DNA of 64,000 nucleotides from Streptomyces seoulensis (lineage in GTDB: Bacteria > Actinomycetota > Actinomycetes > Streptomycetales > Streptomycetaceae), in contig NZ_AP025667.1 of the NCBI RefSeq assembly GCF_022846655.1, positions 2,207,001 to 2,271,000 of the forward strand, given 5' to 3'. The translations under genes were made by a program, and so were the position numbers. This document shows, in pieces, positions 20,852-32,849 of the stretch (within the stretch, counting starts at the first letter, position 1; every line of letters begins with the position of its first letter). The notes under the pieces were generated by a model that was not told the origin of the DNA, made no database searches, and saw only the letters and a program-made list of their open reading frames with translations.

Positions 20852-21316
20852 ATGCGCAGAGGACGCCGGCTCGCCATCGACGTCGGGGACGCCCGGATCG
20901 GGGTCGCCTCGTGCGACCCCGACGGGATCCTCGCCACCCCGGTGGAGACCGTCCCCGGACGTGACGTACCGGCCGCGCACCGCAGACTGCGGCAACTGGT
21001 CGAGGAGTACGAACCGATCGAGATCGTCGTCGGTCTCCCTCGCTCCCTGAAGGGGGGCGAGGGCCCGGCGGCGGTCAAGGTGCGCGCGTTCACCCAGGAG
21101 CTGGCACGCGGCATCGCACCGGTGCCGGTGCGGCTGGTGGACGAGCGGATGACCACGGTGACGGCCAGTCAGGGACTGCGCGCCTCGGGCGTGAAGTCCA
21201 AGAAGGGCCGCTCCGTCATCGACCAGGCGGCCGCGGTCATCATCCTCCAGCAGGCCCTGGAATCCGAACGGGTGTCAGGCGAAGCACCCGGTGAGGGCGT
21301 CGAAGTGGTCATCTGA
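20852..21316 (+). CDS. ruvX: Putative pre-16S rRNA nuclease YqgF (RuvX)
   Basis: YqgF is an RNase H-fold enzyme implicated in trimming the 16S rRNA 5' end; earlier annotation called it a Holliday junction resolvase. The 154-residue product has the N-terminal catalytic Asp motif RRLAIDVGDARIGVASC, the EIVVGLPRSLKG segment, VRLVDERMTTVTA and the terminal SVIDQAAAVIILQ with its acidic residue. It is cotranscribed with alaS. Confidence 0.93.
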   Translation: MRRGRRLAIDVGDARIGVASCDPDGILATPVETVPGRDVPAAHRRLRQLVEEYEPIEIVVGLPRSLKGGEGPAAVKVRAFTQELARGIAPVPVRLVDERMTTVTASQGLRASGVKSKKGRSVIDQAAAVIILQQALESERVSGEAPGEGVEVVI

Positions 21317-21438
21317 TCGCGGTGCGGTAACGTTCCGCGCGATGCGGCGGTGTTCGAACAGCCGCCGCACAGCAAGAGGCGGAACGGAAGCCGGTCCTGG
21401 AGCCGGGCGACCGTCGACCTCGCGGCTCTAGGGGATCG

Positions 21439-23124
21439 ATGACTGAGTATGGCCGGGGCCCAGGCACCGAACCGTGGCATCCGGAGGACCCGTTGTACGG
21501 GGACGGCGGATGGGGAGGGCAGCAGGCCCACGCGGGCCAGCAGCACCCGTACGGCGGCCAGCCGCAGCATCCGCAGCACCAGCAGTACGGCAACTGGTCC
21601 CAGGACCAGCAGCCGGGCTACGGCGGCCAGCAGTACCCGCAGTACGACGGGCAGGGCCAGCAGTACTTCGATCCCCAGCAGACCGGTCAGCACCCTCAGC
21701 AGACCGGTCAGCACCCCCAGCAGCACCAGGGCGGCTGGGACGCGACGGGCACCCACGGCCACGTGCCCTATGCCGCCGACCCGGGCGACCCCTACGGGCA
21801 GCACCCCGCGGCCTACGGTGCCGAGCAGCCCGACCTCTACGGCACCGAGGACGCCTACCCGCCGCCCCAGCCCCCCGGCCACCGGCACCCGGAGTCGGAG
21901 CCGGAGCCGGAGCCGGAGGCCGGCTGGGACCCCCAGGCGGAGCCCGAGGAGCACCCCCTGCCCGCCGGGGACGACGACGCCGACCCCGAGGCCGACGGCC
22001 GGGAGCCGCGCACGGAGCGGCGCGGCAAGGGCCGCAAGCCCGTCAAGAGCAAGAAGGGGCGCACCGGCTGCGCCCTGATGGTGGTCGTCGTGGTCTTCGG
22101 CGGCGGCCTCGGCGGTGTCGCGTACTTCGGCTACCAGTTCTACAAAAATCGTTTCGCCCCGGCCCCGGACTACGCGGGCAGCGGCAACGGCGAGTCGGTG
22201 ACGGTCGAGATCCCCAAGGGCGCGGGCGGCTACGACATCGGCAACAAGCTGAAGGAGGCGGGCGTCGTCGAGAGCGTGGACGCCTTCGTCTCGGCCCAGG
22301 CGGCGAACCCGAAGGCCAAGGCGCTCCAGGACGGCGTCTACATCCTCCAGAAGCACATGTCCGCCGCCAGCGCGGTGGAACTGATGCTCAGCCCGAAGAG
22401 CCGCAACAACCTGATCATCGCCGAGGGCACGCGCAACGTGGCCGTCTACGCGCTGATCGACAAGCGCCTGAAGCTGGCCAAGGGCACCACCCAGACGGTG
22501 GCCAAGAAGGAGTACAAGTCCCTCGGCCTGCCCGCCTGGGCGCTCAACCACCCCGGCTTGAAGGACCCGCTGGAAGGCTTCCTCTTCCCGTCCAGCTACG
22601 CCATCGGCAAGGACCAGAAGCCCAAGGACGTCCTGAAGGCCATGGTCGAGCGGGCCGACGAGAAGTACACCGCCCTGGGCCTGGAGCAGAAGGCGTCCGG
22701 GCTCGGCCTGGAGTCGCCCTGGCAGCTCCTCACCACGGCGAGCCTGGTCCAGGCGGAGGGCAAGACGCACGAGGACTTCCGCAAGATGGCGGAAGTCGTC
22801 TACAACCGTCTCAAGCCGGACAATACCGAGACGAATCAACTCCTCCAGTTCGACTCGACGTACAACTACCTCAAGGGCGCCAGCAACATCCACATCTCCG
22901 AGGATGAGATCAACGGCAACCGGAGCCCGTACAACACGTACACCAACAAGGGTCTGCCGCCCGGTCCGATCGGGAACCCGGGTGACGAGGCGCTCAACGC
23001 GGCCCTGGCCCCGACGGACGACGGCTGGATGTACTTCGTGGCGACGGACGGCATGAACAAGACCGAATTCGCCAAGACCTACAGCGAGTTCAAGGCGCTC
23101 AAGGACAAGTTCAATGCCAACTAG
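21439..23124 (+). CDS. mltG: Endolytic murein transglycosylase MltG (YceG-like)
   Basis: MltG cleaves nascent peptidoglycan strands at the membrane. The 561-residue protein starts with about 200 cytoplasmic residues that are Gln/Pro/Gly/Tyr-rich, including a QQTGQHP tandem repeat. A basic stretch (RRGKGRKPVKSKKGR) and one membrane span (about 214-235) follow, then the external YceG domain. The catalytic glutamate lies in ASLVQAEGKTHEDF, followed by VVYNRL and the GLPPGPIGNPG signature. The N-terminal extension is far longer than in E. coli. The gene follows ruvX by 122 bases, has its own aggggat ribosome site and overlaps aroE by 11 bases. Confidence 0.94.
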   Translation: MTEYGRGPGTEPWHPEDPLYGDGGWGGQQAHAGQQHPYGGQPQHPQHQQYGNWSQDQQPGYGGQQYPQYDGQGQQYFDPQQTGQHPQQTGQHPQQHQGGWDATGTHGHVPYAADPGDPYGQHPAAYGAEQPDLYGTEDAYPPPQPPGHRHPESEPEPEPEAGWDPQAEPEEHPLPAGDDDADPEADGREPRTERRGKGRKPVKSKKGRTGCALMVVVVVFGGGLGGVAYFGYQFYKNRFAPAPDYAGSGNGESVTVEIPKGAGGYDIGNKLKEAGVVESVDAFVSAQAANPKAKALQDGVYILQKHMSAASAVELMLSPKSRNNLIIAEGTRNVAVYALIDKRLKLAKGTTQTVAKKEYKSLGLPAWALNHPGLKDPLEGFLFPSSYAIGKDQKPKDVLKAMVERADEKYTALGLEQKASGLGLESPWQLLTTASLVQAEGKTHEDFRKMAEVVYNRLKPDNTETNQLLQFDSTYNYLKGASNIHISEDEINGNRSPYNTYTNKGLPPGPIGNPGDEALNAALAPTDDGWMYFVATDGMNKTEFAKTYSEFKALKDKFNAN

Positions 23125-23953
23125 GGCAACCGCCCCCCGCCGAGCCGCCGTGCTCGGCAAGCCCATCGCCCACTCGCTCTCCCCGGTGCTGCACCGGGCG
23201 GCCTACGCCGAACTCGGGCTCGGTGACTGGTCCTACGACCGGTTCGAGGTCGACGAGGCGGGGCTGCCGGGCTTCTTCGAGGGGCTCGGGCCCGAGTGGG
23301 CCGGGCTGTCGCTCACGATGCCGCTCAAGCGGGCGGTCATGCCGCTGCTGGACGAGGTGAGCGCGACGGCCGCCTCCGTGGACGCGGTCAACACCGTGGT
23401 GTTCACCGAGGATGGGCGCAAGGTCGGCGACAACACCGACATCCCCGGCATGGTGGCCGCCCTGCGCGAGCACGGCATCGAGGAGGTGGAGTCCGCCGCG
23501 ATCCTCGGCGCCGGGGCCACCGCCTCCTCCGCGCTCGCCGCGCTGTCCCGCGTCTGCGCCGGTGAGGTGGTGGTCTACGTCCGCAGCGCCGCCCGCGCCG
23601 CCGAGATGCGGGAGTGGGGCGAGCGGCTCGACGTGGAGGTCCGCACCGCCGACTGGGCCGACGCGGCCGAGGCCCTGCGGGCGCCCCTGGTGATCGCCAC
23701 CACGCCCGCCGGCACCGCCGACGCCCTCGCCACCGCCGTGCCCGAGCGCCCGGCCACCCTCTTCGACGTGCTCTACGACCCCTGGCCCACCGAGCTGGCG
23801 GCCCGCTGGTCGATGTTCGGCGGGGCCGTGGTCGGCGGCCTGGACCTGCTGGTCCACCAGGCCGTGCTCCAGGTGGAGCGGATGACCGGCCGCACCCCGG
23901 CCCCGCTGGAGGCCATGCGCCAGGCGGGCGAACGGGCCCTCGCCGCCCGCTGA
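23114..23953 (+). CDS. aroE: Shikimate dehydrogenase
   Basis: AroE reduces 3-dehydroshikimate to shikimate with NADPH. The 279-residue product has the substrate site KPIAHSLSPVLHRAAY, a TMPLKRAV segment carrying the catalytic lysine, the NTDIPGMVAAL motif and a Rossmann core (AAILGAGATASSALAAL). The ATG lies 11 bases inside mltG, so translation is coupled. Three more shikimate genes (aroC, aroK, aroB) follow after a 179-base gap with a hairpin. Confidence 0.94.
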   Translation: MPTRATAPRRAAVLGKPIAHSLSPVLHRAAYAELGLGDWSYDRFEVDEAGLPGFFEGLGPEWAGLSLTMPLKRAVMPLLDEVSATAASVDAVNTVVFTEDGRKVGDNTDIPGMVAALREHGIEEVESAAILGAGATASSALAALSRVCAGEVVVYVRSAARAAEMREWGERLDVEVRTADWADAAEALRAPLVIATTPAGTADALATAVPERPATLFDVLYDPWPTELAARWSMFGGAVVGGLDLLVHQAVLQVERMTGRTPAPLEAMRQAGERALAAR

Positions 23954-23982
23954 GCGCCCGCCGCCCGGCCCCGTACCAGGGT

Positions 23983-24014
23983 CCCGGTATCCGGACCGAG
24001 GCCCGGATACCGGG
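23983..24014 (+). terminator. Inverted repeat between aroE and aroC
   Basis: A perfect 12-bp repeat (cccggtatccgg / ccggataccggg) with an 8-base loop begins 30 bases after the aroE stop. It could terminate the alaS-aroE transcript or act as a processing or stability element. There is no T tract. Confidence 0.6.
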
Positions 24015-24132
24015 CACGGCGTGGGAGGATCGGAGGTGGCGGGCCGGGATCGCGCACCCGGCCGGGCCGCCGCCGCAGGCGCGGACAACGCGTGAGCGGG
24101 GCAGTGGTGGGCGCGAAAACTGAGGAGCAACG

Positions 24133-26920
<2,788 letters not shown>

Positions 26921-26971
26921 GTCCCGTACCGCCCGGTGTGCCCGATTCCCCACGTGGAGCGGGCACTTCGC

Positions 26972-27012
26972 ACCGCCCCCGGCCGTTTCACCAAACGACG
27001 GCCGGGGGCGGT
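26972..27012 (+). terminator. Intrinsic terminator after aroB
   Basis: A perfect 15-bp inverted repeat (accgcccccggccgt and its complement) with an 11-base loop. A TAGGGT box at 27022-27027, just after it, may be the -10 of the next gene. Confidence 0.85.
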
Positions 27013-27085
27013 ACCGTTCGGTAGGGTGCGGGCTCCGTACCCGCCTTCCGGCGCCGAGTGCGTGTACGAGATGGAGTGGCAACGG

Positions 27086-28063
27086 ATGCAGCACGCAGTG
27101 GGATCTCCGCTGCCGCCGCCCCACCAGCCGGGGCACGGGCCGCACACCGGCTGGGCACCGGCCGCGGGAGCGCCGCAGGGTCCTCCCGTCCCGCCACCGG
27201 GCTTCTCCGGCGCGGGACCCGTACCGCCCGCCCCGCCCACGCCGCCGGCTCCGCAGGTCCCGCCCGCGCACGTCCCGCCCGCGCACGTCCCGCCCGCGCA
27301 GGTCCCGCCCGCGCACGTCCCGCCCGCGCAGGTCCCGCCCGCGCACGTCCCGCCCGCGCAGGTCCCGCCCGCGCACGTCCCGCCCGCGCAGGTCCCGGCC
27401 CCGCAGCACCCCCTGGCGCCGCACGCGCCGGACGTCTCCGGCCATCTGACGCTGCCGCCCGGCGGTCCCGTGGGTGCCCCCGCCATGAGCGCCCCCGACC
27501 CGTCCGCCACCACGCTCGCCGTGCTGCTGATCGGACCGGCGGGCGCGGGCAAGACCAGCGTGGCCAAGTTCTGGGCCGACCACCGCCGGGTGCCCACCGC
27601 CCACATCAGCCTGGACGACGTGCGCGAGTGGGTCCGCTCCGGCTTCGCCGACCCGCAGACCGGGTGGAACGACCACTCCGAGGCCCAGTACCGCCTGGCC
27701 CGCCGCACCTGCGGCTTCGCCGCGCGCAACTTCCTGGCCAACGGGATCTCCTGCATCCTCGACGACGCGGTCTTCCCGGACCGCCCGGTCGTGGGGCTCG
27801 GCGGCTGGAAGCGCCATGTGGGCCCCGGCCTGCTCCCGGTGGTGCTCCTGCCGGGCCTGGACATCGTCCTGGAGCGCAACGCCGAGCGCTCCGGCAACCG
27901 CCGCCTCACCGACGAGGAGGTGGCCCGCATCCACGGCCGCATGGCCGGCTGGTACGGCTCCGGGCTGCCCATCATCGACAACTCCCAGCTCGACGTGGCC
28001 GGCACGGCACGGGTGCTGGACGAGGTCCTGGCCCGCGCGATCGCCAGCCCGCCGAACTGGTAG
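27086..28063 (+). CDS. P-loop ATPase/kinase with proline-rich repeat N-terminus
   Basis: The product is 325 residues. The first 140 or so are Pro/Gly/Ala-rich, including nine VPPA[H/Q] pentapeptides. The C-terminal 185 residues form a small P-loop kinase-like domain with Walker A GPAGAGKTSVAKFW and DDVREWVRSGF. The later CILDDAVFPDRP, RNAERSGNRRL and IIDNSQLDVAGT segments recall polynucleotide-kinase or zeta-type P-loop folds. The substrate is unknown. The ATG at 27086 is chosen because ggag lies 9 bases upstream; an ATG five codons earlier is possible. It sits alone between the aro and efp units. Confidence 0.82.
   Translation: MQHAVGSPLPPPHQPGHGPHTGWAPAAGAPQGPPVPPPGFSGAGPVPPAPPTPPAPQVPPAHVPPAHVPPAQVPPAHVPPAQVPPAHVPPAQVPPAHVPPAQVPAPQHPLAPHAPDVSGHLTLPPGGPVGAPAMSAPDPSATTLAVLLIGPAGAGKTSVAKFWADHRRVPTAHISLDDVREWVRSGFADPQTGWNDHSEAQYRLARRTCGFAARNFLANGISCILDDAVFPDRPVVGLGGWKRHVGPGLLPVVLLPGLDIVLERNAERSGNRRLTDEEVARIHGRMAGWYGSGLPIIDNSQLDVAGTARVLDEVLARAIASPPNW
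27257..27391 (+). repeat. Nine 15-bp tandem repeats encoding VPPA[H/Q]
   Basis: Nine units of gtcccgcccgcgca[c/g] encode VPPAH or VPPAQ, mostly alternating, followed by one degenerate VPAPQ unit. The near-perfect DNA identity suggests recent slippage expansion, so copy number probably varies among strains. The repeat forms a flexible proline-rich tether in front of the P-loop domain. Confidence 0.95.
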
Positions 28064-28132
28064 GCACCGGGCCGCCGCCCACTCGGCCCCCGCCGAACGG
28101 CACGAATCGGGCATAACTTCTACGCTCGTCTC

Positions 28133-29239
28133 ATGTCAGAGGTGTACGCGACCCGCCGATCCCGGCTGAGGGAACGCTGTAACGCGGCCGGTACCGCGGC
28201 AGCGCTCATCTCCCGCCCCGCCAATGTGCGCTACCTGGCGGGCGCGGCGCCCCAGGGCGCCGTCCTGCTCCTCGGCAGGCACGAGGACCAGTTGGTGTGC
28301 CCCGTGCCGCCGGAGGACCGCCCCGTGGACGGGCGCCCCGACGAGGCCCTGGTGCTGCACATCCTGTCCACACCGGGGCGCGACCCGGCCGTGGCCGCCG
28401 CCGGCCTCGCCGGGAGCCAGGGCAGCGACGCCCTCGCCGTGGAGGAGCACCACCTCACCGTCGCCCGGTACCGCGCCCTCGACTCCGTCGCACCAGGACT
28501 GCGCCTGGCGGGGCTCGGCACGGCCGTGGAGCAGCTCAGGCTGGTCAAGGACGAGGAGGAGATCTCCTGTCTCCGCATCGGCGCCGAGATCGCCGACCAG
28601 GCCCTCGGCGAGCTGCTGGAGTCGATCCTGGTCGGCCGGACCGAGCGGCATCTCGCGCTGGAGCTGGAGCGCCGTCTGGTCGACCACGGCGCCGAGGGCC
28701 CCGCCTTCCCGACCTCGGTGGCCACCGGCCCCAACTCCGGCCGACCGGGCCACCGTCCCACCGACCGCCGGGTGGAGGAGGGCGATTTCCTCTCCGTCTG
28801 CCTCGGCGCCGCCTACCGCGGCTACCGCTGCGAGATCGGCCGTACCTTCGTGATCGGCACCTCGCCCGCCGAGTGGCAGATTGAGCTGTACGACCTGGTC
28901 TTCGCCGCCCAACGGGCCGGGCGCGAGGCTCTCGTGCCGGGCGCCGCCTGCCGTGACGTGGACCGCGCGGCACGCCAGGTGCTGGACTCCGCCGGATACG
29001 GTGCCGCCCTCCAGGCGGTCACCGGACACGGGGTCGGACTCGAAATCGACGAGGACCCGCAGCTCGCCCCCGCGGCCATGGGTAAACTTGACGCTTGCGT
29101 GCCGGTCACCGTCGAGCCGGGGGTCCACCTTCCGGGCCGGGGCGGAGTCCGGATCGATGACACGCTCGTCGTCCGCCCCGAGGCGGACGGCGGACCCGAG
29201 CTACTCACCATCACGACCAAGGAACTGCTCGCCCTGTAG
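28133..29239 (+). CDS. M24 (Xaa-Pro aminopeptidase-like) protein with altered metal site
   Basis: The 368-residue product has the two-domain layout of aminopeptidase P/prolidase: a creatinase-like N-domain (about 1-135) and a pita-bread C-domain. The five expected metal ligands (D, D, H, E, E) align to C223, E234, H299, E328 and D342, so the first Asp is Cys, the second is Glu and the last Glu is Asp. [12 protein letters not shown] and VEPGVHLPG remain canonical. It may be a weakened peptidase or a binding protein. It precedes efp by 49 bases, a prolidase-efp order also seen in Bacillus. TACGCT 6 bases before the ATG could be a -10 box. Confidence 0.85.
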   Translation: MSEVYATRRSRLRERCNAAGTAAALISRPANVRYLAGAAPQGAVLLLGRHEDQLVCPVPPEDRPVDGRPDEALVLHILSTPGRDPAVAAAGLAGSQGSDALAVEEHHLTVARYRALDSVAPGLRLAGLGTAVEQLRLVKDEEEISCLRIGAEIADQALGELLESILVGRTERHLALELERRLVDHGAEGPAFPTSVATGPNSGRPGHRPTDRRVEEGDFLSVCLGAAYRGYRCEIGRTFVIGTSPAEWQIELYDLVFAAQRAGREALVPGAACRDVDRAARQVLDSAGYGAALQAVTGHGVGLEIDEDPQLAPAAMGKLDACVPVTVEPGVHLPGRGGVRIDDTLVVRPEADGGPELLTITTKELLAL

Positions 29240-29288
29240 CCAGGTGCGAGCGCCGGGGTCGTACGTCAGTCCAGGAGATTCCGCAACC

Positions 29289-29855
29289 GTGGCTTCCACG
29301 AACGACCTCAAGAACGGCATGGTGCTCAAGCTCGACGGGGGCCAGCTTTGGTCCGTCGTCGAGTTCCAGCACGTCAAGCCCGGTAAGGGCCCGGCCTTCG
29401 TGCGCACCAAGCTCAAGAACGTCCTCTCCGGCAAGGTGGTCGACAAGACCTTCAACGCCGGTGTCAAGGTCGAGACGGCCACCGTCGACAAGCGCGACAT
29501 GCAGTACTCGTACAAGGACGGCGAGTACTTCGTCTTCATGGACATGGAGACGTACGACCAGCTCCACATCGACCCGAAGGCCGTCGGCGACGCCGCGAAC
29601 TTCCTGATCGAGGGCTTCACCGCCGTCGTGGCGCAGCACGAGGGCGAGGTGCTCTTCGTCGAGCTGCCGGCCGCCGTCGAGCTGGTCATCTCGGAGACCG
29701 AGCCGGGCGTCCAGGGCGACCGCTCCACCGGTGGCACCAAGCCCGCCACGCTGGAGACGGGCCACCAGATCCAGGTCCCGCTCTTCATCACCACCGGCGA
29801 GAAGATCAAGGTCGACACTCGTACGAGCGACTACCTCGGCCGGGTGAACAGCTAA
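29289..29855 (+). CDS. efp: Translation elongation factor P
   Basis: EF-P rescues ribosomes stalled at polyproline. The 188-residue protein has the three beta-barrel domains of the family and ends with the conserved [10 protein letters not shown]. The loop that reaches the peptidyl-transferase centre reads PGKGPAF, with the lysine at position 33 flanked by Pro-Gly and Gly-Pro. This is the actinobacterial type, in which the lysine has been reported to work without modification. No modification enzyme (EpmA/B, EarP, YmfI) lies nearby. The GTG start gives [14 protein letters not shown]. nusB begins 2 bases after its stop. Confidence 0.97.
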   Translation: MASTNDLKNGMVLKLDGGQLWSVVEFQHVKPGKGPAFVRTKLKNVLSGKVVDKTFNAGVKVETATVDKRDMQYSYKDGEYFVFMDMETYDQLHIDPKAVGDAANFLIEGFTAVVAQHEGEVLFVELPAAVELVISETEPGVQGDRSTGGTKPATLETGHQIQVPLFITTGEKIKVDTRTSDYLGRVNS

Positions 29856-29857
29856 CC

Positions 29858-30292
29858 GTGGCCGCCCGCAACACGGCCCGCAAGCGCGCCTTCCAGATCC
29901 TTTTCGAGGGTGACCAGCGCGGCACCGATGTCCTGACGGTCCTCGCCGACTGGGTCCGGCTCTCCCGGGCCGACACCCGCCAGCCCCCCGTCAGCGAGTA
30001 CACGATGCAGCTCGTCGAGGGGTACGCGGAGCGCGCCCGGCGAATCGACGACCTGATCGCCCAGTACGCGGTGGGGTGGACGATCGACCGCATGCCGGTC
30101 GTCGACCGCAACCTGCTGCGCCTTGGCGCGTACGAGCTGATCTGGGAGGACGAGACCCCGGACGCGGTCGTCCTCGACGAGATGGTGCAGCTCGCCAAGG
30201 AGTTCTCCACGGACGAGTCGCCGGCGTTCGTGAACGGCCTCCTGGGCCGCTTCAAGGAGCTGAAGCCGTCCCTGCGCCGGGATGAGGCGTAG
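29858..30292 (+). CDS. nusB: Transcription antitermination protein NusB
   Basis: NusB binds boxA RNA with S10 in rRNA antitermination. The 144-residue all-helical protein begins AARNTARKRAFQILFEGD and contains the core VDRNLLRLGAYELIW and VLDEMVQLAKEFSTDESPAFVNGLLG. The GTG start is 2 bases after efp, so the M24 gene, efp and nusB probably form one transcript. A 19-bp terminator follows 13 bases after the stop. Confidence 0.96.
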   Translation: MAARNTARKRAFQILFEGDQRGTDVLTVLADWVRLSRADTRQPPVSEYTMQLVEGYAERARRIDDLIAQYAVGWTIDRMPVVDRNLLRLGAYELIWEDETPDAVVLDEMVQLAKEFSTDESPAFVNGLLGRFKELKPSLRRDEA

Positions 30293-30305
30293 GCGGTACG
30301 ACCAG

Positions 30306-30349
30306 ACGCCGGAGGGCCCGCAGCACGCCTGCTGCGGGCCCTCCGGCGT
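30306..30349 (+). terminator. Intrinsic terminator after nusB
   Basis: A perfect 19-bp inverted repeat (acgccggagggcccgcagc and its complement) with loop acgcct lies between the convergent nusB and bldD genes. Confidence 0.92.
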
Positions 30350-30375
30350 GTCCGCCGCCCGGAAGAGACGAAAGA

Positions 30376-30422
30376 GCCGCCGGGGCGGCACGGAACCGTA
30401 GGGTTCCGGCCATCCCGGCGGC
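30376..30422. terminator. Second hairpin, nusB/bldD interval
   Basis: The outer arms gccgccggg / cccggcggc enclose an inner ggaacc-gtag-ggttcc stem. It lies 25 bases past the bldD stop and most likely serves as the bldD terminator. Confidence 0.7.
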
Positions 30423-30447
30423 ACGTTTCTGCTCAGGCGTGAGGCGG

Positions 30448-30948
30448 TCAGCCCTCGTCGTGGGCGACGGCGCGGCGCGCGTCCGCGTCCAGGACGCCCC
30501 AGCTGATGAGCTGCTCGGTGAGGACCGAGGGGGACTGGTCGTAGATGACCGCGAGGGTGCGCAGGTCGTCCTGGCGGATCGACAGCACCTTGCCGTTGTA
30601 GTCACCGCGCTGGGACTGGATCGTCGCCGCGTACCGCTGGAGGGGGCCCGCCTTCTCGGCCGGCACCGTGGCCAGCCGCTCCAGGTCCAGGACCAGCTTC
30701 GGCGGCGGCTCGGCGGCTCCGCCCGGCGTGGTGCCCGGCAGCAGCTCCTGCACCGGAACGCCGTAGAAATCGGCCAGCTCGGCAAGGCGCTGCACGGTCA
30801 CGGCACGGTCGCCGCGCTCGTAGGAACCGACCACCACGGCCTTCCAGCGCCCCTGGGACTTCTCCTCGACACCGTGGAGGGAAAGGCCCTGCTGGGTGCG
30901 GATCGCCCGGAGCTTGGCCCCGAGCTGTTTGGCGTATTCGCTGGACAT
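30448..30948 (-). CDS. bldD: Developmental master repressor BldD
   Basis: BldD represses sporulation genes during vegetative growth and dimerises on DNA when bound to tetrameric c-di-GMP. The 166-residue protein begins SSEYAKQLGAKLRAIRTQQG. The Xre-type helix-turn-helix (LSLHGVEEKSQGRWKAVVVG) spans about 20-50. The C-terminal half includes the c-di-GMP signature RGD near IQSQRGDYNG and RQDD in SIRQDDLRTL. The ATG follows gggagctat. An in-frame start 15 codons upstream is rejected because it would fall within the leader. It is very close to the known Streptomyces BldD sequence. Confidence 0.98.
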   Translation of the reverse strand: MSSEYAKQLGAKLRAIRTQQGLSLHGVEEKSQGRWKAVVVGSYERGDRAVTVQRLAELADFYGVPVQELLPGTTPGGAAEPPPKLVLDLERLATVPAEKAGPLQRYAATIQSQRGDYNGKVLSIRQDDLRTLAVIYDQSPSVLTEQLISWGVLDADARRAVAHDEG

Positions 30949-31003
30949 ATAGCTCCCGGACACTGTGTAGACGCGGTCGGCAGGTGTTCCCACCGCGCGG
31001 CTG

Positions 31004-31046
31004 GTAACTCACTGTGAGGTTACGCAGCGTGATTCTCCTGCGTCAA
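31004..31046 (-). promoter_or_regulatory. bldD promoter with overlapping BldD-type operator
   Basis: On the minus strand, TTGACG (31041-31046), an 18-base spacer and TAACCT (31017-31022) form a good promoter 69 bases from the ATG. The -10 runs into the inverted repeat CTCAC-A-GTGAG, flanked by GTAA/TTAC at 31004-31023. This fits BldD-box features (TNAC...GTNA half-sites). BldD is known to repress its own gene, so it is a likely autoregulatory site. Confidence 0.7.
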
Positions 31047-31103
31047 GCCGAATGGTCCACACCGACGCTTCCGTGGTAGTGGCCGCCCGTTGCGCCGAGC
31101 GGG

Positions 31104-31134
31104 TGAACGAGCCCTCCCGGTGACCTGCTAGGGT
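31104..31134 (+). promoter_or_regulatory. Candidate pyr operon promoter
   Basis: TGAACG (31104-31109) and TAGGGT (31129-31134) with a 19-base spacer lie 65 bases before pyrR. The -10 is good; the -35 and spacing are only moderate. Confidence 0.4.
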
Positions 31135-31153
31135 GGATGGCGCAAATCCGACG

Positions 31154-31772
<619 letters not shown>

Positions 31773-31863
31773 CGCATCCGGGTGTCCGGCCGCTTCGGCG
31801 TGCCCTGACACAGCCCGGTCCGCCCGAAACCTCCCGTATTAACTGCCTTACGGAGCCTGACAG

Positions 31864-32844
31864 ATGCAGCGTCATCTCATCTCGGCCGCCGACCTCACCC
31901 GCGACGACGCCGTCCTGATCCTCGACACCGCCGAGGAGATGGCCAGGGTCGCGGACCGGCCGATCAAGAAACTGCCGACCCTGCGCGGCCGCACGGTCTG
32001 CAACCTCTTCTTCGAGGACTCGACCCGGACCCGGATCTCCTTCGAGGCCGCCGAGAAGCGCCTCTCCGCCGATGTCATCAACTTCGCGGCCAAGGGCTCC
32101 AGCGTCTCCAAGGGCGAGTCGCTGAAGGACACCGCCCAGACGCTGGAGGCGATGGGCGTGGACGCCGTCGTCATCCGGCACAGCGCCTCCGGCGCCCCCT
32201 ACCGCCTCGCCAACTCCGGCTGGATCGACGCCCCCGTCATCAACGCCGGCGACGGCACCCACCAGCACCCCACCCAGGCCCTGCTGGACGCCTTCACCAT
32301 GCGCCGCCGCCTGATCGGTCCCGACGCCGGGCTCGGCCAGGACCTCGCGGGCAAGCGCGTCACCCTCGTCGGCGACGTGCTGCACAGCCGCGTCGCCCGC
32401 TCCAACGTGGACCTGCTGCACACCCTCGGCGCCGACGTCACCCTGGTCGCCCCGCCCACCCTGCTGCCGGTCGGCGTGGAGACCTGGCCCTGCGAGGTCT
32501 CCTACGACCTCGACTCCACCCTGCCCAAGTCCGACGCGGTGATGATGCTCCGCGTCCAGCGCGAGCGGATGAACGCCGCGTTCTTCCCCACCGAGCGCGA
32601 GTACTCCCGCCGCTACGGCCTCGACGGCGACCGCATGGCCCGGCTGCCCGAGCACGCCATCGTGATGCACCCCGGCCCGATGGTCCGCGGCATGGAGATC
32701 ACCGCCGAGGTCGCCGACTCCGACCGGTGCACGGTCGTGGAGCAGGTCGCCAACGGCGTCTCCGTCCGCATGGCCGTCCTGTACCTGCTGCTCGGCGGCA
32801 ACGAGCCCGCCGGCACCGCCCACCTTCGTACCGAGGAGAAGTAA
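31864..32844 (+). CDS. pyrB: Aspartate carbamoyltransferase catalytic subunit
   Basis: PyrB joins carbamoyl phosphate and aspartate. The 326-residue product has the carbamoyl-phosphate site [11 protein letters not shown], the [13 protein letters not shown] motif and the aspartate loop near [10 protein letters not shown]. No regulatory subunit gene (pyrI) is present, as usual for Gram-positives. It lies 91 bases after pyrR; that gap contains no clear terminator. pyrC follows 5 bases after its stop. Confidence 0.97.
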   Translation: MQRHLISAADLTRDDAVLILDTAEEMARVADRPIKKLPTLRGRTVCNLFFEDSTRTRISFEAAEKRLSADVINFAAKGSSVSKGESLKDTAQTLEAMGVDAVVIRHSASGAPYRLANSGWIDAPVINAGDGTHQHPTQALLDAFTMRRRLIGPDAGLGQDLAGKRVTLVGDVLHSRVARSNVDLLHTLGADVTLVAPPTLLPVGVETWPCEVSYDLDSTLPKSDAVMMLRVQRERMNAAFFPTEREYSRRYGLDGDRMARLPEHAIVMHPGPMVRGMEITAEVADSDRCTVVEQVANGVSVRMAVLYLLLGGNEPAGTAHLRTEEK

Positions 32845-32849
32845 GACCC

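Noticed and set aside
27257..27391. CRISPR-like direct repeats
   Set aside because: The units are contiguous 15-mers without spacers, in frame in a coding region.
27000..27500. Minus-strand frame rich in GRDLRGRDVR, resembling a pentapeptide-repeat protein
   Set aside because: It is the antisense reading of the VPPA[H/Q] DNA repeat in the P-loop gene. It has no ribosome site and the plus-strand frame has clear protein motifs.
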